Notes under the pieces: generated by a model
What the model saw: the letters and a program-made list of their open reading frames with translations, nothing else
Database searches by the model: none
Told to the model about the DNA's origin: nothing
Position numbers and translations under genes: made by a program
Shown here: piece after piece, positions 1-9,084 of the stretch
How positions within the stretch are numbered: position 1 is the stretch's first letter
How the letters are laid out: each line of letters begins with the position of its first letter
Assembly (NCBI GenBank): GCA_001871905.1
Contig: MNUG01000009.1
Coordinates: 1 to 64,000 of the forward strand
Length of the DNA: 64,000 nucleotides
Reading direction: 5' to 3'
Origin: Alphaproteobacteria bacterium CG1_02_46_17
Lineage (GTDB): Bacteria; Pseudomonadota; Alphaproteobacteria; Micavibrionales; Micavibrionaceae

Positions 1-1444
1 CTGATCTATTAAGCTCTCTGGGGCGGTCGGTATAAGAGCGGTTGAGATTATCCGTGTAGATGCGGTGAGGTTCTTGTGTCACCGTATTTTTGGCAGAGTA
101 GAGAAGATTGGCCATATCGCCTGTTTTCCATGCGTTGAAACCGGGGCTAACGATCTGGCGGTTTATGTCCGGGAAGACAGACCGGAAGGTCGCATCAATA
201 TTGCGTGAAAAAGCATCCTGATAGACAGGGTTTGCGATGATGTTGGCTGTAACAAATCCATCTGGTTGAAGAGCCCCTTTGACCTGTTCAAAAAAATCGC
301 GCGTGACCAGATGTTCAGGGATATTTTGAAGGCTGGAGAACAGATCAATCAGGATCAGATCGTATTTTTGCGTATTTTGCATCAAAAAGCCACGGGCCGG
401 TATAGGGTGGAAATGTTTGTTTGGCCCGAGTTCATGTCCCAGAAAATATTTCTCGGAGACATCTTTCAACGATCCGTCAATGTCAACAAAGTCGTATATG
501 TTTATATCATCATCAAGACCCAGCGTGAATCCCCCAGCCCCCAATACCAGAATATGTGCGGGTTTGCGATCATCGGGAATCGTGTTGATAAAATTATCCT
601 CGAGATATCCGATATAAGGGAATGATTTTCCATCCTTATCTATACCCGATGATATGGTGTTGTTCAGGATTATCATCTTCATGCCGTCTTCGGGATCTGT
701 CATCACGGCAATGTTATTGTATTTGTTACTTTCCACGATGTGAAATGAATCAAGAACTTTTTGGCTGTTTAAGGCATAGGCCACAAAAACCAGTCCTGCC
801 GCAATGATAAGAGTTCTTTCGATGCGTGTGGATTTGTTGAGGCTGGTATAGAGCAACACCGCCAGAACGACATTTACAACCACGGTATGGTTGACGCCGA
901 TATAAGACATCAGGATCAGGGTGGTAAACGTCGCCCCAATGAAAGACCCCAATGTCGAGATGAAAAGAATTTTCCCAGTGGTTTCGGAGAGTTTTTGTTC
1001 GGAGAAGAAATTACTGAGAAGAGGGGTTGTCTGTCCCAATAAAAACACAGGCGTGACCAAAAAAATAAAAGTGTAAAAACTCGTTACAAGAATCCGGTCA
1101 TGAGTCAGGGTCGAAATGATGGTCTGGACAAATATAGCAGAGGAGAGAAAAGATAAACCCAGAAGAATGAAAACAGAAGATATGAGAATATTATGCGAAA
1201 GTTTGCGCCGGATGGTGCGGTTGTAGTCTTTTCCCAATCTGGATGGGGTGAATTTTCCGCCGAAATAATATCCGGCAGCCAGCGGGAGCAGCACCGCCGC
1301 GATAATAATGGATATAGTGTCCGTTCCGCTTCCGACATAAGGGGTTAGAATGCGGATCGCCAGTAATTCTGTCGAGAGAACAATGTAGCCTTCGACAAAG
1401 ATAATCAGAAAAATGTAAAAAATGGCACGGGGCGTCAGGGTCAT
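1..1444 (-). CDS. Membrane-bound spermidine synthase-like protein (partial, 3' end off the window)
   Basis: The frame runs open from an ATG at 1444 to the window edge, about 481 codons, so the C-terminus is missing. A GGAGAG ribosome binding site lies just upstream. The first 200 residues hold several hydrophobic segments. The second half has a Rossmann-type SAM-binding motif (ILVLGAGGFTLGL), then DFVDIDGSL and YDLILIDLF, as in the spermidine synthase fold. This architecture matches the fused membrane and spermidine-synthase-like family, whose substrate is often unknown. No other polyamine gene is nearby, so polyamine synthesis is only one possibility. The family is fairly sure, the reaction is not. 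Confidence 0.75.
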   Translation of the reverse strand, partial: MTLTPRAIFYIFLIIFVEGYIVLSTELLAIRILTPYVGSGTDTISIIIAAVLLPLAAGYYFGGKFTPSRLGKDYNRTIRRKLSHNILISSVFILLGLSFLSSAIFVQTIISTLTHDRILVTSFYTFIFLVTPVFLLGQTTPLLSNFFSEQKLSETTGKILFISTLGSFIGATFTTLILMSYIGVNHTVVVNVVLAVLLYTSLNKSTRIERTLIIAAGLVFVAYALNSQKVLDSFHIVESNKYNNIAVMTDPEDGMKMIILNNTISSGIDKDGKSFPYIGYLEDNFINTIPDDRKPAHILVLGAGGFTLGLDDDINIYDFVDIDGSLKDVSEKYFLGHELGPNKHFHPIPARGFLMQNTQKYDLILIDLFSSLQNIPEHLVTRDFFEQVKGALQPDGFVTANIIANPVYQDAFSRNIDATFRSVFPDINRQIVSPGFNAWKTGDMANLLYSAKNTVTQEPHRIYTDNLNRSYTDRPRELNRS

Positions 1445-1518
1445 GCTTGCTCTCCATATATGTTTTTACTCTAGCATGAAAAATATGTATCATCGACTGG
1501 TTATTCGGAGTTTTCCAA

Positions 1519-2322
1519 ATGTTTCGCCTTTCTTCACGTTTTACGCCATACCTGACCAGCCATGATTTTTTGAAATTTTTTGCCGTGGTCACGATGGTTA
1601 TCGACCATATCGGATTTTTCTTCTTTCCTGATCTTGATTGGTTGAGGGCCATCGGGCGGATGAGCTTTCCGGTCTGGCTGTTTTTGATCGGATTTGCCCG
1701 GACACGGGATATCCCGAAATCCATGTGGATCGGATGTGCTTTGTTGTTGGGTTCCAATATTGTGATGGGAGAATATATATTTCCATTGAATATTTTGGCC
1801 CTGATGATCGTGATGCGGTTCAGTCTTGATGCATTGAGCCGGGTTGTTTTCAAGAGTAAGGAAGGATTGTTCTATTCTTTTCTGGTTTTTTGTATTCTTG
1901 GGCTCCCGTTTTATATGGTGATTGAATATTCAACGTTTGGCGTGTTGATTGTTTTGCTGGGGTATGCTGCGCGGCACCGAGGCGAGACTTGTCTGGGGGC
2001 AGGGGCTGAAAAAATTTACTTTGGCGCCGTGATGAGCGTTGTGGCAATCAGTCAGATTTTTATATTCCATTTTCTGGGCTCTCTTGCCTATGCGGCCTTT
2101 GCAGGGTTTATGGCTGTTGGGGTGATGTTGTATCACTTTAGGCCGCAGGAATACCCTGTGTTGACGAAAAAAATGCCAATTGTCTTTCGCTGGGTGTTGC
2201 AGTTTTGCGGCCGATATAGTCTGGAAATTTACGTTGTCCATGTGATCGCTTTTGCTGCGCTGGCCATGGCCATAGGGAACGATGAGGTGGAGTGGTTTGC
2301 ACCGGATTTGTTTTTTCATTGA
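1519..2322 (+). CDS. TraX family membrane protein
   Basis: 267-residue polytopic membrane protein. The N-terminus carries the family signature: DFLKFFAVVTMVIDHIG at about residues 15-31, then LRAIGRMSFPVWLFLIGFA. TraX of the F plasmid N-acetylates pilin; chromosomal homologues are common and mostly uncharacterised. It stands alone, divergent from the spermidine-synthase-like gene, with 74 bp between the two starts. There is no conjugation gene nearby, so a conjugative role is unlikely. Acyl transfer to a surface protein or glycan is an inference from the fold family. Confidence 0.72.
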   Translation: MFRLSSRFTPYLTSHDFLKFFAVVTMVIDHIGFFFFPDLDWLRAIGRMSFPVWLFLIGFARTRDIPKSMWIGCALLLGSNIVMGEYIFPLNILALMIVMRFSLDALSRVVFKSKEGLFYSFLVFCILGLPFYMVIEYSTFGVLIVLLGYAARHRGETCLGAGAEKIYFGAVMSVVAISQIFIFHFLGSLAYAAFAGFMAVGVMLYHFRPQEYPVLTKKMPIVFRWVLQFCGRYSLEIYVVHVIAFAALAMAIGNDEVEWFAPDLFFH

Positions 2323-2334
2323 GTTTTGAAGAAT

Positions 2335-2352
2335 TCGCGATGACGGGGAGGG
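2335..2352 (+). repeat. Partial copy of an 18-bp dispersed sequence
   Basis: TCGCGATGACGGGGAGGG matches TCGCAATGACGGGGAGGG at 38196-38213 in 17 of 18 positions. Both copies are intergenic, which suggests remnants of one dispersed repeat family. Confidence 0.4.
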
Positions 2353-2365
2353 CGGTCGGAGGAAA

Positions 2366-4009
2366 TTAGGAGGCCTTTGCCGCGGTGCGGAGATTGAGGG
2401 CGGCTTCCATCAGGTTTTTTGTGTAAGTTTGGGCGGGGTTGTCAAAGACATCGGCGGCCCTACCGTATTCAACCATTTTTCCGTCTTTCATCACCAGAAT
2501 ATCGTGTGACATGGCGCGCACGACTTTCAGGTCGTGGCTGATAAAGATATAGGACAGGTCGTGTCGGCTTTGCAGATTTTGCAGTAGTTCAACGACTTGC
2601 GCCTGTACTGAGACGTCGAGCGCCGAGGTTGGTTCGTCAAGAATAATGAGTTTGGGATGAAGGACCAATGCACGGGCAATGGAAATGCGTTGGCGTTGAC
2701 CGCCGGAAAATTCATGCGGGTAGCGGTGCCGTGTCGCGGGGTCAAGCTGGACATTTTCCAGTGCCTCGACAATTTTTTCTTCGCGTTCGGATTTTGTGAT
2801 ATGGGGGAAATGGATACCCAGACCTTCACCGATAATGCTGCTGACGCTCATGCGCGGGGAGAGTGACCCGAACGGGTCTTGAAAGACGATTTGCATATCG
2901 GCCCGCAGAGCACGAAGGGTCTTTCCCGTCAAGTTTTCAATGTTGCGTCCCATGAATTCGATTGAGCCGGTTGAGCCCAAAAGGCGCAGCAAGGCAAGGC
3001 CAAGCGTGGTTTTTCCCGATCCTGATTCCCCGACAATACCAAGCGTATGTTTCTGGCGTAGGGTTAGGGAAATATCATCAACGGCATGGACAAATTTTGT
3101 GGTTTTTCCCAATAGGCTTTTTTTGACCGGAAAACGGACATGAATATTTTCTGCCCGAAGAATGACCGGAGCATTTTCATTGACCTGTTGTTGCAGGGCG
3201 CGTGGTTGAGCCGCCAATAACAGTTTTGTATAGTCATGGGTGGGCGTTGAAAATAATTTTGTTTTACTGGCATGTTCGACAATTTCACCGTGCTTCATCA
3301 CACAGATATCGTCACACATTTTTTCGACCACTTTGAGATCATGGCTGATAAGGATCAACCCCATATTAAGCCTTGTTTTCAAATCCTGAAGCAGTTCGAG
3401 GATTTGTGCCTGGATCGTGACGTCAAGGGCGGTTGTGGGCTCATCGGCAATCAACAGATCGGGCGTGTTGGCCAGTGCCATGGCGATCATGATCCGTTGG
3501 CGTTGACCACCGGAGAGTTCATGCGGATAGGATTTGAGGCGGTCTTTGAGTCTGGGCAGGCCGACCAGATCCATCAAGTCCAGAACACGGCGTTCAATTT
3601 CGTCTTTTGGACTGCGCGGGTAGTGGAGTTGAATGACTTCGGCAATCTGTTTGTAGATGGTGTGCAGCGGGTTAAGCGAGGTCATCGGTTCTTGAAAGAT
3701 CATACCGATTTTATCACCGCGAATTGATCTGAGATTTTTGTGATTTAATCCGATAAGTTCGCGGCCTTCGAATTTGATCGAACCGGAGGGGTGGGACGCT
3801 ATCGGATAGGGGAGGAGTTGCATGATGGATAGAGCAGTGACCGATTTTCCTGACCCTGATTCCCCCACCAGTGCCAGACTTTGGCCACAATCAAGTGAGA
3901 AGGTGACATGTTTGACGGCATCAAAAACCCCGTCCGGTGTTTTGAACCGGACGCCGAGATCATGAATATCAAGAAGTCTGGGAGAGGACCCCAAAGATGA
4001 ATGTGTCAT
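2366..4009 (-). CDS. yejF: Peptide ABC transporter, duplicated ATP-binding protein (YejF-like)
   Basis: About 547 residues with two complete ABC cassettes in tandem. Each has a Walker A (GESGSGKS), a signature (LSGGQRQR in the first, FSGGQRQR in the second), a Walker B (LLIADEP, LIILDEP) and a switch His (ISHDLK). The double-ATPase layout is typical of YejF, which powers the YejBE permease for oligopeptides, microcin C and, in rhizobia and relatives, cell-wall peptides. The permease genes lie 5 kb away (9085-11215) rather than adjacent. The ATG at 4009 is preferred over an in-frame TTG at 4018 with no better binding site. Confidence 0.9.
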   Translation of the reverse strand: MTHSSLGSSPRLLDIHDLGVRFKTPDGVFDAVKHVTFSLDCGQSLALVGESGSGKSVTALSIMQLLPYPIASHPSGSIKFEGRELIGLNHKNLRSIRGDKIGMIFQEPMTSLNPLHTIYKQIAEVIQLHYPRSPKDEIERRVLDLMDLVGLPRLKDRLKSYPHELSGGQRQRIMIAMALANTPDLLIADEPTTALDVTIQAQILELLQDLKTRLNMGLILISHDLKVVEKMCDDICVMKHGEIVEHASKTKLFSTPTHDYTKLLLAAQPRALQQQVNENAPVILRAENIHVRFPVKKSLLGKTTKFVHAVDDISLTLRQKHTLGIVGESGSGKTTLGLALLRLLGSTGSIEFMGRNIENLTGKTLRALRADMQIVFQDPFGSLSPRMSVSSIIGEGLGIHFPHITKSEREEKIVEALENVQLDPATRHRYPHEFSGGQRQRISIARALVLHPKLIILDEPTSALDVSVQAQVVELLQNLQSRHDLSYIFISHDLKVVRAMSHDILVMKDGKMVEYGRAADVFDNPAQTYTKNLMEAALNLRTAAKAS

Positions 4010-4050
4010 GGGTTCCAATGTAAGTCGTTTTTAACAGTATGGAAAGAGGA

Positions 4051-4677
4051 TTAGAGCGTTGGGGCGTGATTTTCCGCATCTTGTTCCGTCACCACCAGAT
4101 AGGGGCGAGGGGATACGGATTTCCCGACATAAACGAATTTATATCCGTCTTCTTTATCTATCCCAGACGAGAGCGTGTCGTAATCATTCCGCGCGAAGGC
4201 ACTCAGACTCCCCTTGTTGCCAACCACGACGCGCGCAACCAAACGGTTGCGTTCTTTGGTTTGGCACCAGTCTTCGGCCATTTTCAGCAAGCGGTCCGCC
4301 AACCCCATCGACCGATAATCGGGATGGGTGCATACGCTTTGCAACAGGCAGGGAGCCTGATTGTAAATAAATTCAATAAAGGGGAGCCCTTCAAAATTAG
4401 GGATATCCGTCCAGTGTTCCATTTTGCGGACAATGGTCAGGGAAATTAATTGGCCTTGAATATTCCGCAAGCCAAGAATCACGTTGCCAGCGCGGTGCAT
4501 TTTTGTCATAAAATCAACCGTCTTCGGCAAGAGGTAAACTTTTTGCTCTTCGGTCAAAGAGGCCCGCACAGTATCAATCAAGTCCACAGCATCCTGAAAC
4601 TCGGACGCCGAATTCAGGTGGACGGGAATAGGATCAAAATTCAAATCTACAAACTGTTTCAGGGTCTGGGTTGTCAT
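4051..4677 (-). CDS. GNAT family N-acetyltransferase
   Basis: 208 residues. The acetyl-CoA-binding region around residues 110-130 reads SVCTHPDYRSMGLADRLLKMA, the GNAT motif A pattern (V-hydrophobic-P-x-Y-R-x-x-G-L/I-x-x-x-L). It is followed by RLVARVVVGN and a C-terminal strand with DYDTLS and GYKFVYVGKS. Substrate is unknown. The gene is downstream of and in line with the response regulator at 4935 but separated by 257 bp, so it probably has its own promoter. Confidence 0.7.
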   Translation of the reverse strand: MTTQTLKQFVDLNFDPIPVHLNSASEFQDAVDLIDTVRASLTEEQKVYLLPKTVDFMTKMHRAGNVILGLRNIQGQLISLTIVRKMEHWTDIPNFEGLPFIEFIYNQAPCLLQSVCTHPDYRSMGLADRLLKMAEDWCQTKERNRLVARVVVGNKGSLSAFARNDYDTLSSGIDKEDGYKFVYVGKSVSPRPYLVVTEQDAENHAPTL

Positions 4678-4812
4678 CCGCCTAAACTTTCTTATCTGTT
4701 ATTCGATTGTTCTGAAAAAAAATGGAACGAAGAGTTCTATATCGGTTATCTAACGCGTTCCTTTTATTGAGCCTATCAGCTAAAGCGCCCACGCCACTTT
4801 CCTGATCACTTC

Positions 4813-4857
4813 GATATGCGTTTTATGCATATCTTTTATGTGGCTATTATATATAGC
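4813..4857. promoter_or_regulatory. Two adjacent inverted repeats upstream of the GNAT gene
   Basis: GATATGC (4813-4819) and GCATATC (4827-4833) form a 7-bp inverted repeat with a 7-nt spacer. A second dyad, GCTAT/ATAGC, spans 4843-4857. They lie in the AT-rich 257-bp gap between the response regulator's stop and the GNAT start, where a promoter and operator for the GNAT gene would be expected. No binding protein can be named. Confidence 0.3.
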
Positions 4858-4934
4858 AGTGCAAAAAATTGCAAGAAAATAGTCCCCATTTCACGAAAAT
4901 TTATGGGGGTATTTTTTGTAACGTATTGAAATCA

Positions 4935-5408
4935 TTACTGATATTGATAGGCCCACCCGTGTGAAATGATCTGGTCTTCCCAGAATTTCTTGATGGTCAG
5001 TGCTGTTTCCGCAAACTCGTCCGCCGAGATGGGCTTTTTCAGATATTTGTCTGCCCCGACAGAAAAACAAAACTCGATGTCGTTTTCGTTGTTCGAGGTG
5101 GAGAGGACTATCACTGGAATCTGGTTCATGACTTTGTCGGATTTCATGGTCGAGAGAACTTCGCGGCAATCGGTTCCCGGTAAATTCAGATCAAGTAGAA
5201 CCAAAAGCGGTTTGCCGGTCATGGATTCTCTGGCAATCGAGCTTTCCAGAAAATTCAGAGCCTGATCCCCGTCTTCGCAGCGGTGGATTTTGGGAGAAAA
5301 CTCAACACGTTTGAAAGCACGCGAGATAATTTCGAAATCCACCGGACTGTCTTCGACAATCAGGACGAAATGCTCTTTCTTGTTCCCGTTATTTTGACTT
5401 TGAGCCAT
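4935..5408 (-). CDS. CheY-like single-domain response regulator (Rcp1 type)
   Basis: 157 residues, one receiver domain and no output domain. Acidic pocket in LIVEDSPVDF, phosphoacceptor Asp in LLDLNLPG, conserved Thr/Ser in IVLSTS and Lys in KYLKKP. The layout matches the Rcp1 class that pairs with phytochrome-like and PAS kinases. It starts 11 nt after the kinase gene at 5420 ends, so the two form an operon. The ATG at 5408 has a strong AGGAGGA site; the TTG at 5411 is a poorer choice. Expected to be the phosphoryl acceptor of that kinase. Confidence 0.88.
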   Translation of the reverse strand: MAQSQNNGNKKEHFVLIVEDSPVDFEIISRAFKRVEFSPKIHRCEDGDQALNFLESSIARESMTGKPLLVLLDLNLPGTDCREVLSTMKSDKVMNQIPVIVLSTSNNENDIEFCFSVGADKYLKKPISADEFAETALTIKKFWEDQIISHGWAYQYQ

Positions 5409-5419
5409 CAAGTCCTCCT

Positions 5420-6553
5420 TTATTCATGATTTCCAGTCCCCAGTGTGAACAGGAAGTATGTCCCGCCACCTGAAGAAGGTGTTTCAATCCATATCTTGCC
5501 GCCATGTTGATCTATAATCCGTTTTACAATGGTTAATCCTGATCCCGTTCCACCGCCATACGCGTCACGTCCATGCAGGCGCTTGAACATTTTGAAAACG
5601 GAGTGATGATGTTTTTCCAATATACCGATTCCATTATCCTGAACGTAGAAAACAGTCTGTTCGGGGCATTCTTCGCGTTCACAAGTGCCGATATGAATCT
5701 CTTTATTTTCAGAGTCGTTATATTTAATGCCGTTGACAATCAGGTTCCTGAAAATTTCGCCGATCTTGGCCTGATCGCATTTTGTTACCGGAAGAGGATT
5801 GTCGATTATGATCTTGGCATTATGTTCTTTCAGGAACAGTTCAAACGTTTCCAATACTTGCCGGATCACCTGATTGATATCCATATCAGCGTAGGACAGG
5901 TCGGTTTTGTTCAGGCGAGAGAAATATAGCAACGTATCAATCAGTTCGTTCATACGTTGGGACATTTTCATCAAGCTGGTGAGTTTGTTCTTGCCCTCTT
6001 CATCGAGCTGTTCGTTATAGTCTTCCCACATGAATTGCGAGTAGCTGTAGATGCCACGCATCGGCTCTTTCAAATCATGCGAGACAATGTAAACAAAATC
6101 ATCAAGTTCCCGATTGCTCTTTTCAAGAGCCTGCGTATAAATCTGTTTTTGAATCTCGTGTTCTTTCTGGGCGGTAATGTCACGGACAATTCCGACAAAG
6201 AAATGAGAATCATCTTCGATCACTTCGCCGATACTTAGCCACATCGGAAAAATCGACCCGTCTTTTCTCAGTCCTGTAACTTCGCGGCCAATGCCAATAA
6301 TTTTAGCTTCATGGGTGGTCAGGTAGTTGTTTATATAGCCATCGTGGTTGACGCTGTGAGATTGTGGCATCAGAACTTTCACATTCTGGTTGATGGCTTC
6401 TTTCGCTGTATAGCCAAAGAGTTTTTCACAAGCGCGATTGAACGAGAGGATAATGCCTTTGCTGTTGATGACAATGATCCCGTCCACTGTATTTTCAAGA
6501 ATTGCACGCAACTGCTTTTCACTGAATGATTCTGTTTGCGCTGCAGAGGCCAT
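5420..6553 (-). CDS. PAS-domain sensor histidine kinase
   Basis: 377 residues with no transmembrane segment, so probably cytoplasmic. A PAS domain covers about residues 10-130 (NTVDGIIVINSKGIILSFN, then a PAC-like end with GIVRDITAQ). A HisKA domain follows, with H-box SHDLKEPMRGI, then HATPase motifs: N-box FRNLIVNGIKY, G1 DNGIGI, G2 GTGSGLTIVK. The HDLKEP H-box is typical of phytochrome-related and FixL-like kinases. No haem- or flavin-binding residue can be assigned with confidence. It is co-transcribed with the CheY-like regulator at 4935. Confidence 0.88.
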   Translation of the reverse strand: MASAAQTESFSEKQLRAILENTVDGIIVINSKGIILSFNRACEKLFGYTAKEAINQNVKVLMPQSHSVNHDGYINNYLTTHEAKIIGIGREVTGLRKDGSIFPMWLSIGEVIEDDSHFFVGIVRDITAQKEHEIQKQIYTQALEKSNRELDDFVYIVSHDLKEPMRGIYSYSQFMWEDYNEQLDEEGKNKLTSLMKMSQRMNELIDTLLYFSRLNKTDLSYADMDINQVIRQVLETFELFLKEHNAKIIIDNPLPVTKCDQAKIGEIFRNLIVNGIKYNDSENKEIHIGTCEREECPEQTVFYVQDNGIGILEKHHHSVFKMFKRLHGRDAYGGGTGSGLTIVKRIIDQHGGKIWIETPSSGGGTYFLFTLGTGNHE

Positions 6554-6653
6554 CCTGATGCTCCGTCTAAAATATTTATTTTTTACTATAGGTTATATAT
6601 TCGATTGCCCTAAATACTATCAGAGCTCGGGTATATTAGCCTTACTTAAATTA

Positions 6654-6720
6654 AAACACAAAATTTTATTTCAAAAAAGCACAAAGTTTTGTGTTTATTG
6701 TTTCTCGAATAGTATATAAT
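6654..6720 (+). promoter_or_regulatory. Operator-like inverted repeats ahead of a TATAAT box
   Basis: AAACACAAAA (6654-6663) and TTTTGTGTTT (6687-6696) are a perfect 10-bp inverted repeat. A nested palindrome, CACAAA-gt-TTTGTG, covers 6680-6693. A TATAAT hexamer follows at 6715-6720, about 125 bp ahead of the regulator gene at 6847. The 293-bp gap between divergent kinase and regulator genes makes this a plausible shared control region. No good -35 hexamer was found at 17 bp. Confidence 0.35.
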
Positions 6721-6846
6721 GATTTCATCCCTTTTATCGACGATTGGTTAATCCGAAAAAGTGGCACTGCTTGAAAATTGAATATGTAAAAAAATGGCGA
6801 TTTGTTCGAGAAGCGCTTTGGCTACACATTTATTCGGGAGGCTGAC

Positions 6847-7389
6847 ATGACAACGGAAAACAAATATGAATGGGGGCAGTTCAGACGATCTTTAACGGAT
6901 CTGGAACATGTTAAAGTTTTGATCGTTGAAGATAGCGATATTGATTTCTATCTGGTCGAGAGAATCATGGCGCATAAAATGCCGTGGGCCTGTGATGTGA
7001 TCAGGGCCGAGACGATCCAACAGGCAGAAGGTATTCTGAAGGACAAGCAGTATCAGATTGATATTGTTCTTCTGGATTTGGGGTTGCCGGATTCTGCCAG
7101 TCCACAAGATACGTATCAACAGTTGTCCCGTTACAAGGATCAATGTCCGATCGTCATTCTAACCAGTATTGAAGACCATTTGATGGCCCTTGAGATGCTG
7201 GGTATCGGCGCACAGGATTATGTGTGTAAAAACATGATCTTGATGCAACCAGAGTTACTGGTGCGGATCATGGAATTTTCAATCGGGCGGCATCGCAGTT
7301 TGAAATCGTCGCGGGTTGAAATGGAGCAGAAACTGGCACAGACATCGGAATTGTTAAACTTGATGTCGGGATCTTATTCTGCGGGATAA
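6847..7389 (+). CDS. CheY-like response regulator, first of a tandem pair
   Basis: About 180 residues with a single receiver domain: KVLIVEDSDIDFYLV with the acidic pocket, Asp in IVLLDLGLPD, Thr in VILTS, Lys in DYVCKN. About 40 residues follow the receiver, with no recognised output domain. The ATG at 6847 follows GGGAGGC, so the upstream extension to 6802 is rejected. It is divergent from the PAS kinase and followed by a related regulator, which suggests a phosphorelay cluster. It could be another target of that kinase. Confidence 0.82.
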   Translation: MTTENKYEWGQFRRSLTDLEHVKVLIVEDSDIDFYLVERIMAHKMPWACDVIRAETIQQAEGILKDKQYQIDIVLLDLGLPDSASPQDTYQQLSRYKDQCPIVILTSIEDHLMALEMLGIGAQDYVCKNMILMQPELLVRIMEFSIGRHRSLKSSRVEMEQKLAQTSELLNLMSGSYSAG

Positions 7390-7440
7390 GCATAAATCTT
7401 CATTCGTTTTTTGAATATATTTCAAGGAGAGGTCGTCACC

Positions 7441-7896
7441 ATGGTGATGGAGGCCAGACAGGTTACGTTGATTGAAGACTCGGAAACAGATGCGGCGATT
7501 ATCAAGCGCATTATTTGCGAGAATTCACAGCCCGATTCCTATCGTCTTTACTGGTGCGAGACGATGTTTCAGGCTCGTGAATATTTGTTCGCATCGGCAG
7601 ATCTGGTTGATGTCATTCTTCTTGATTTGCATTTGCCCGATACATTGGATGGGCATGATAGTTTTTTGCAGGTCAAATCCTTCGCGCCTGATATCCCAGT
7701 AGTCGTGTTGACATCTTGTAACAATCAACAACTGGTGAAGTCGTTGCTGGATATGGGGGCTGATGACATCGTATCCAAAAGTCTTATTCCGACCAATCCG
7801 GATTTGTTATGTCGCGCGATTGATTTTTCCTTGTACCGAAACAAAAGGATAAGGCTAAAAAATTATATTGGCGTCAGCGAAGCACATGTTCGGTGA
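7441..7896 (+). CDS. CheY-like response regulator, second of a tandem pair
   Basis: 151 residues. Receiver motifs: LIEDSETDAAII, phosphoacceptor Asp in VILLDLHLPD, Thr in VVLTSCN, Lys in DIVSKSLIP. Its layout and the conserved helix near the end (RAIDFSLYR versus RIMEFSIGR) match the preceding gene, so the two look like a tandem duplication that has diverged. The ATG at 7441 follows AAGGAGAGG; the extension to 7411 is rejected. Its 3' end overlaps the convergent amidohydrolase gene by 23 nt. Confidence 0.82.
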   Translation: MVMEARQVTLIEDSETDAAIIKRIICENSQPDSYRLYWCETMFQAREYLFASADLVDVILLDLHLPDTLDGHDSFLQVKSFAPDIPVVVLTSCNNQQLVKSLLDMGADDIVSKSLIPTNPDLLCRAIDFSLYRNKRIRLKNYIGVSEAHVR

Positions 7897-9067
7897 TACC
7901 CGAAAAATATCTGATGACATCGGGAATGAGTTTGTCATTAAAATCATATTTCGGATGGTGAAGTCCGTAATTATGCGGAGAGGTAGGATCATCGGGCTCT
8001 CCTTGTCCGAAAATGATATAACAACCCGGTTTTTTCTGGAGCATCGCCCCAAAATCTTCGGCGGTCATGTGGGGAAGAAAGTCGGTTATCACCGCCGTTT
8101 CCCCAAATAAATTTTTCGCAATGCCAGCACATAGTGCCGCCTGAGCCGGATCATTGAGGGTCGGGTCATAGATACGTTTATAGTTCAGTGTGCCTTTTGC
8201 CCCGTGGGCGTGGGCGATACCTTCAACGATTTCCCGAATTCTTTTTTCGACCAGATCGCGATTTTTATTGTCAAACGTTCTGACCGTTCCAATCAGGTTT
8301 GCTTCGGAGGGAATGATGTTGTGGGCGCCGGTTCCGGCATTAAAATTGGTCACACTGATGACCGTTGATTGCGCCGGATTGACTGTGCGCCCGATGATTG
8401 TTTGCAAAGATAAAATAATTTCAGAGGCAATCACAATCGGGTCTATGGCTTCGTGTGGAAGGGCTGCGTGTCCGCCTTTTCCTGTTACTGTAATCTCGAT
8501 TGTATCGGAACTCGCCATGATCGGCCCGCCTTTGATTGCGATCGCACCAAGCGGGGCGTAGGGCCAGTTATGGATGGCATAGACACTGTCTATCGGATAT
8601 TTATCGAACAGACCTTCTTCGATCATACGAATGGCACCGCCACCACCTTCTTCTGCAGGTTGGAAAAAGAGGTGGACTGTGCCGTTGAAATTTTTTGTCT
8701 CAGCCAGATATTTTGCCGTCCCCAATAGAATAGAAGTATGTCCGTCATGGCCGCAGGCATGCATTTTACCAGTAATCTTCGATGACCAGTCCTGTCCCGA
8801 TTGTTCGGTAATGTTGAGCGCGTCGATATCCCCACGGAAGCCGATCCGTTTTCTTGACGAGGTGTTTTGCCCGTGGATGGTGGCAACAATTCCGGTTTTT
8901 GCCCAGCCGCGTTCGAACTCGATCCCCCATTCGGTGAGTTTGCGGGCAATAAGATCAGAGGCGTAAAATTCTTCGTAAGCTGTTGCAGGATTCTGGTGCA
9001 ATTCATGACGGCAGATTTTGACTTCTTCAGTAATACTGTTGAGAAGGTTGGTGTGATCTGTCGTCAT
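7874..9067 (-). CDS. M20 family amidohydrolase (N-acyl-amino-acid or hippurate hydrolase type)
   Basis: 397-residue metallopeptidase of the M20D class. Metal and catalytic motifs: GFRGDIDAL, MHACGHDGHTSILLG, FQPAEEGGGGA and a C-terminal MTAEDFG. The family cleaves N-acyl, N-acetyl or hippuryl amino acids with a di-metal centre. It lies just after yejE in the same direction, so it may cleave imported peptide derivatives; that is inference. The ATG at 9067 has a GGAGAGA site. The longer frame to 9193 overlaps yejE and is rejected. Confidence 0.88.
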   Translation of the reverse strand: MTTDHTNLLNSITEEVKICRHELHQNPATAYEEFYASDLIARKLTEWGIEFERGWAKTGIVATIHGQNTSSRKRIGFRGDIDALNITEQSGQDWSSKITGKMHACGHDGHTSILLGTAKYLAETKNFNGTVHLFFQPAEEGGGGAIRMIEEGLFDKYPIDSVYAIHNWPYAPLGAIAIKGGPIMASSDTIEITVTGKGGHAALPHEAIDPIVIASEIILSLQTIIGRTVNPAQSTVISVTNFNAGTGAHNIIPSEANLIGTVRTFDNKNRDLVEKRIREIVEGIAHAHGAKGTLNYKRIYDPTLNDPAQAALCAGIAKNLFGETAVITDFLPHMTAEDFGAMLQKKPGCYIIFGQGEPDDPTSPHNYGLHHPKYDFNDKLIPDVIRYFSGITEHVLR

Positions 9068-9084
9068 TTTATCTCTCCAACCTT

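Noticed and set aside
1191-1853. 220-codon minus-strand frame spanning two divergent genes
   Set aside because: Crosses the starts of both the spermidine-synthase-like and TraX-like genes, which have motif support.
3272-3727. 151-codon plus-strand frame opposite yejF
   Set aside because: Lies wholly within the YejF coding region; no motif. Shadow.
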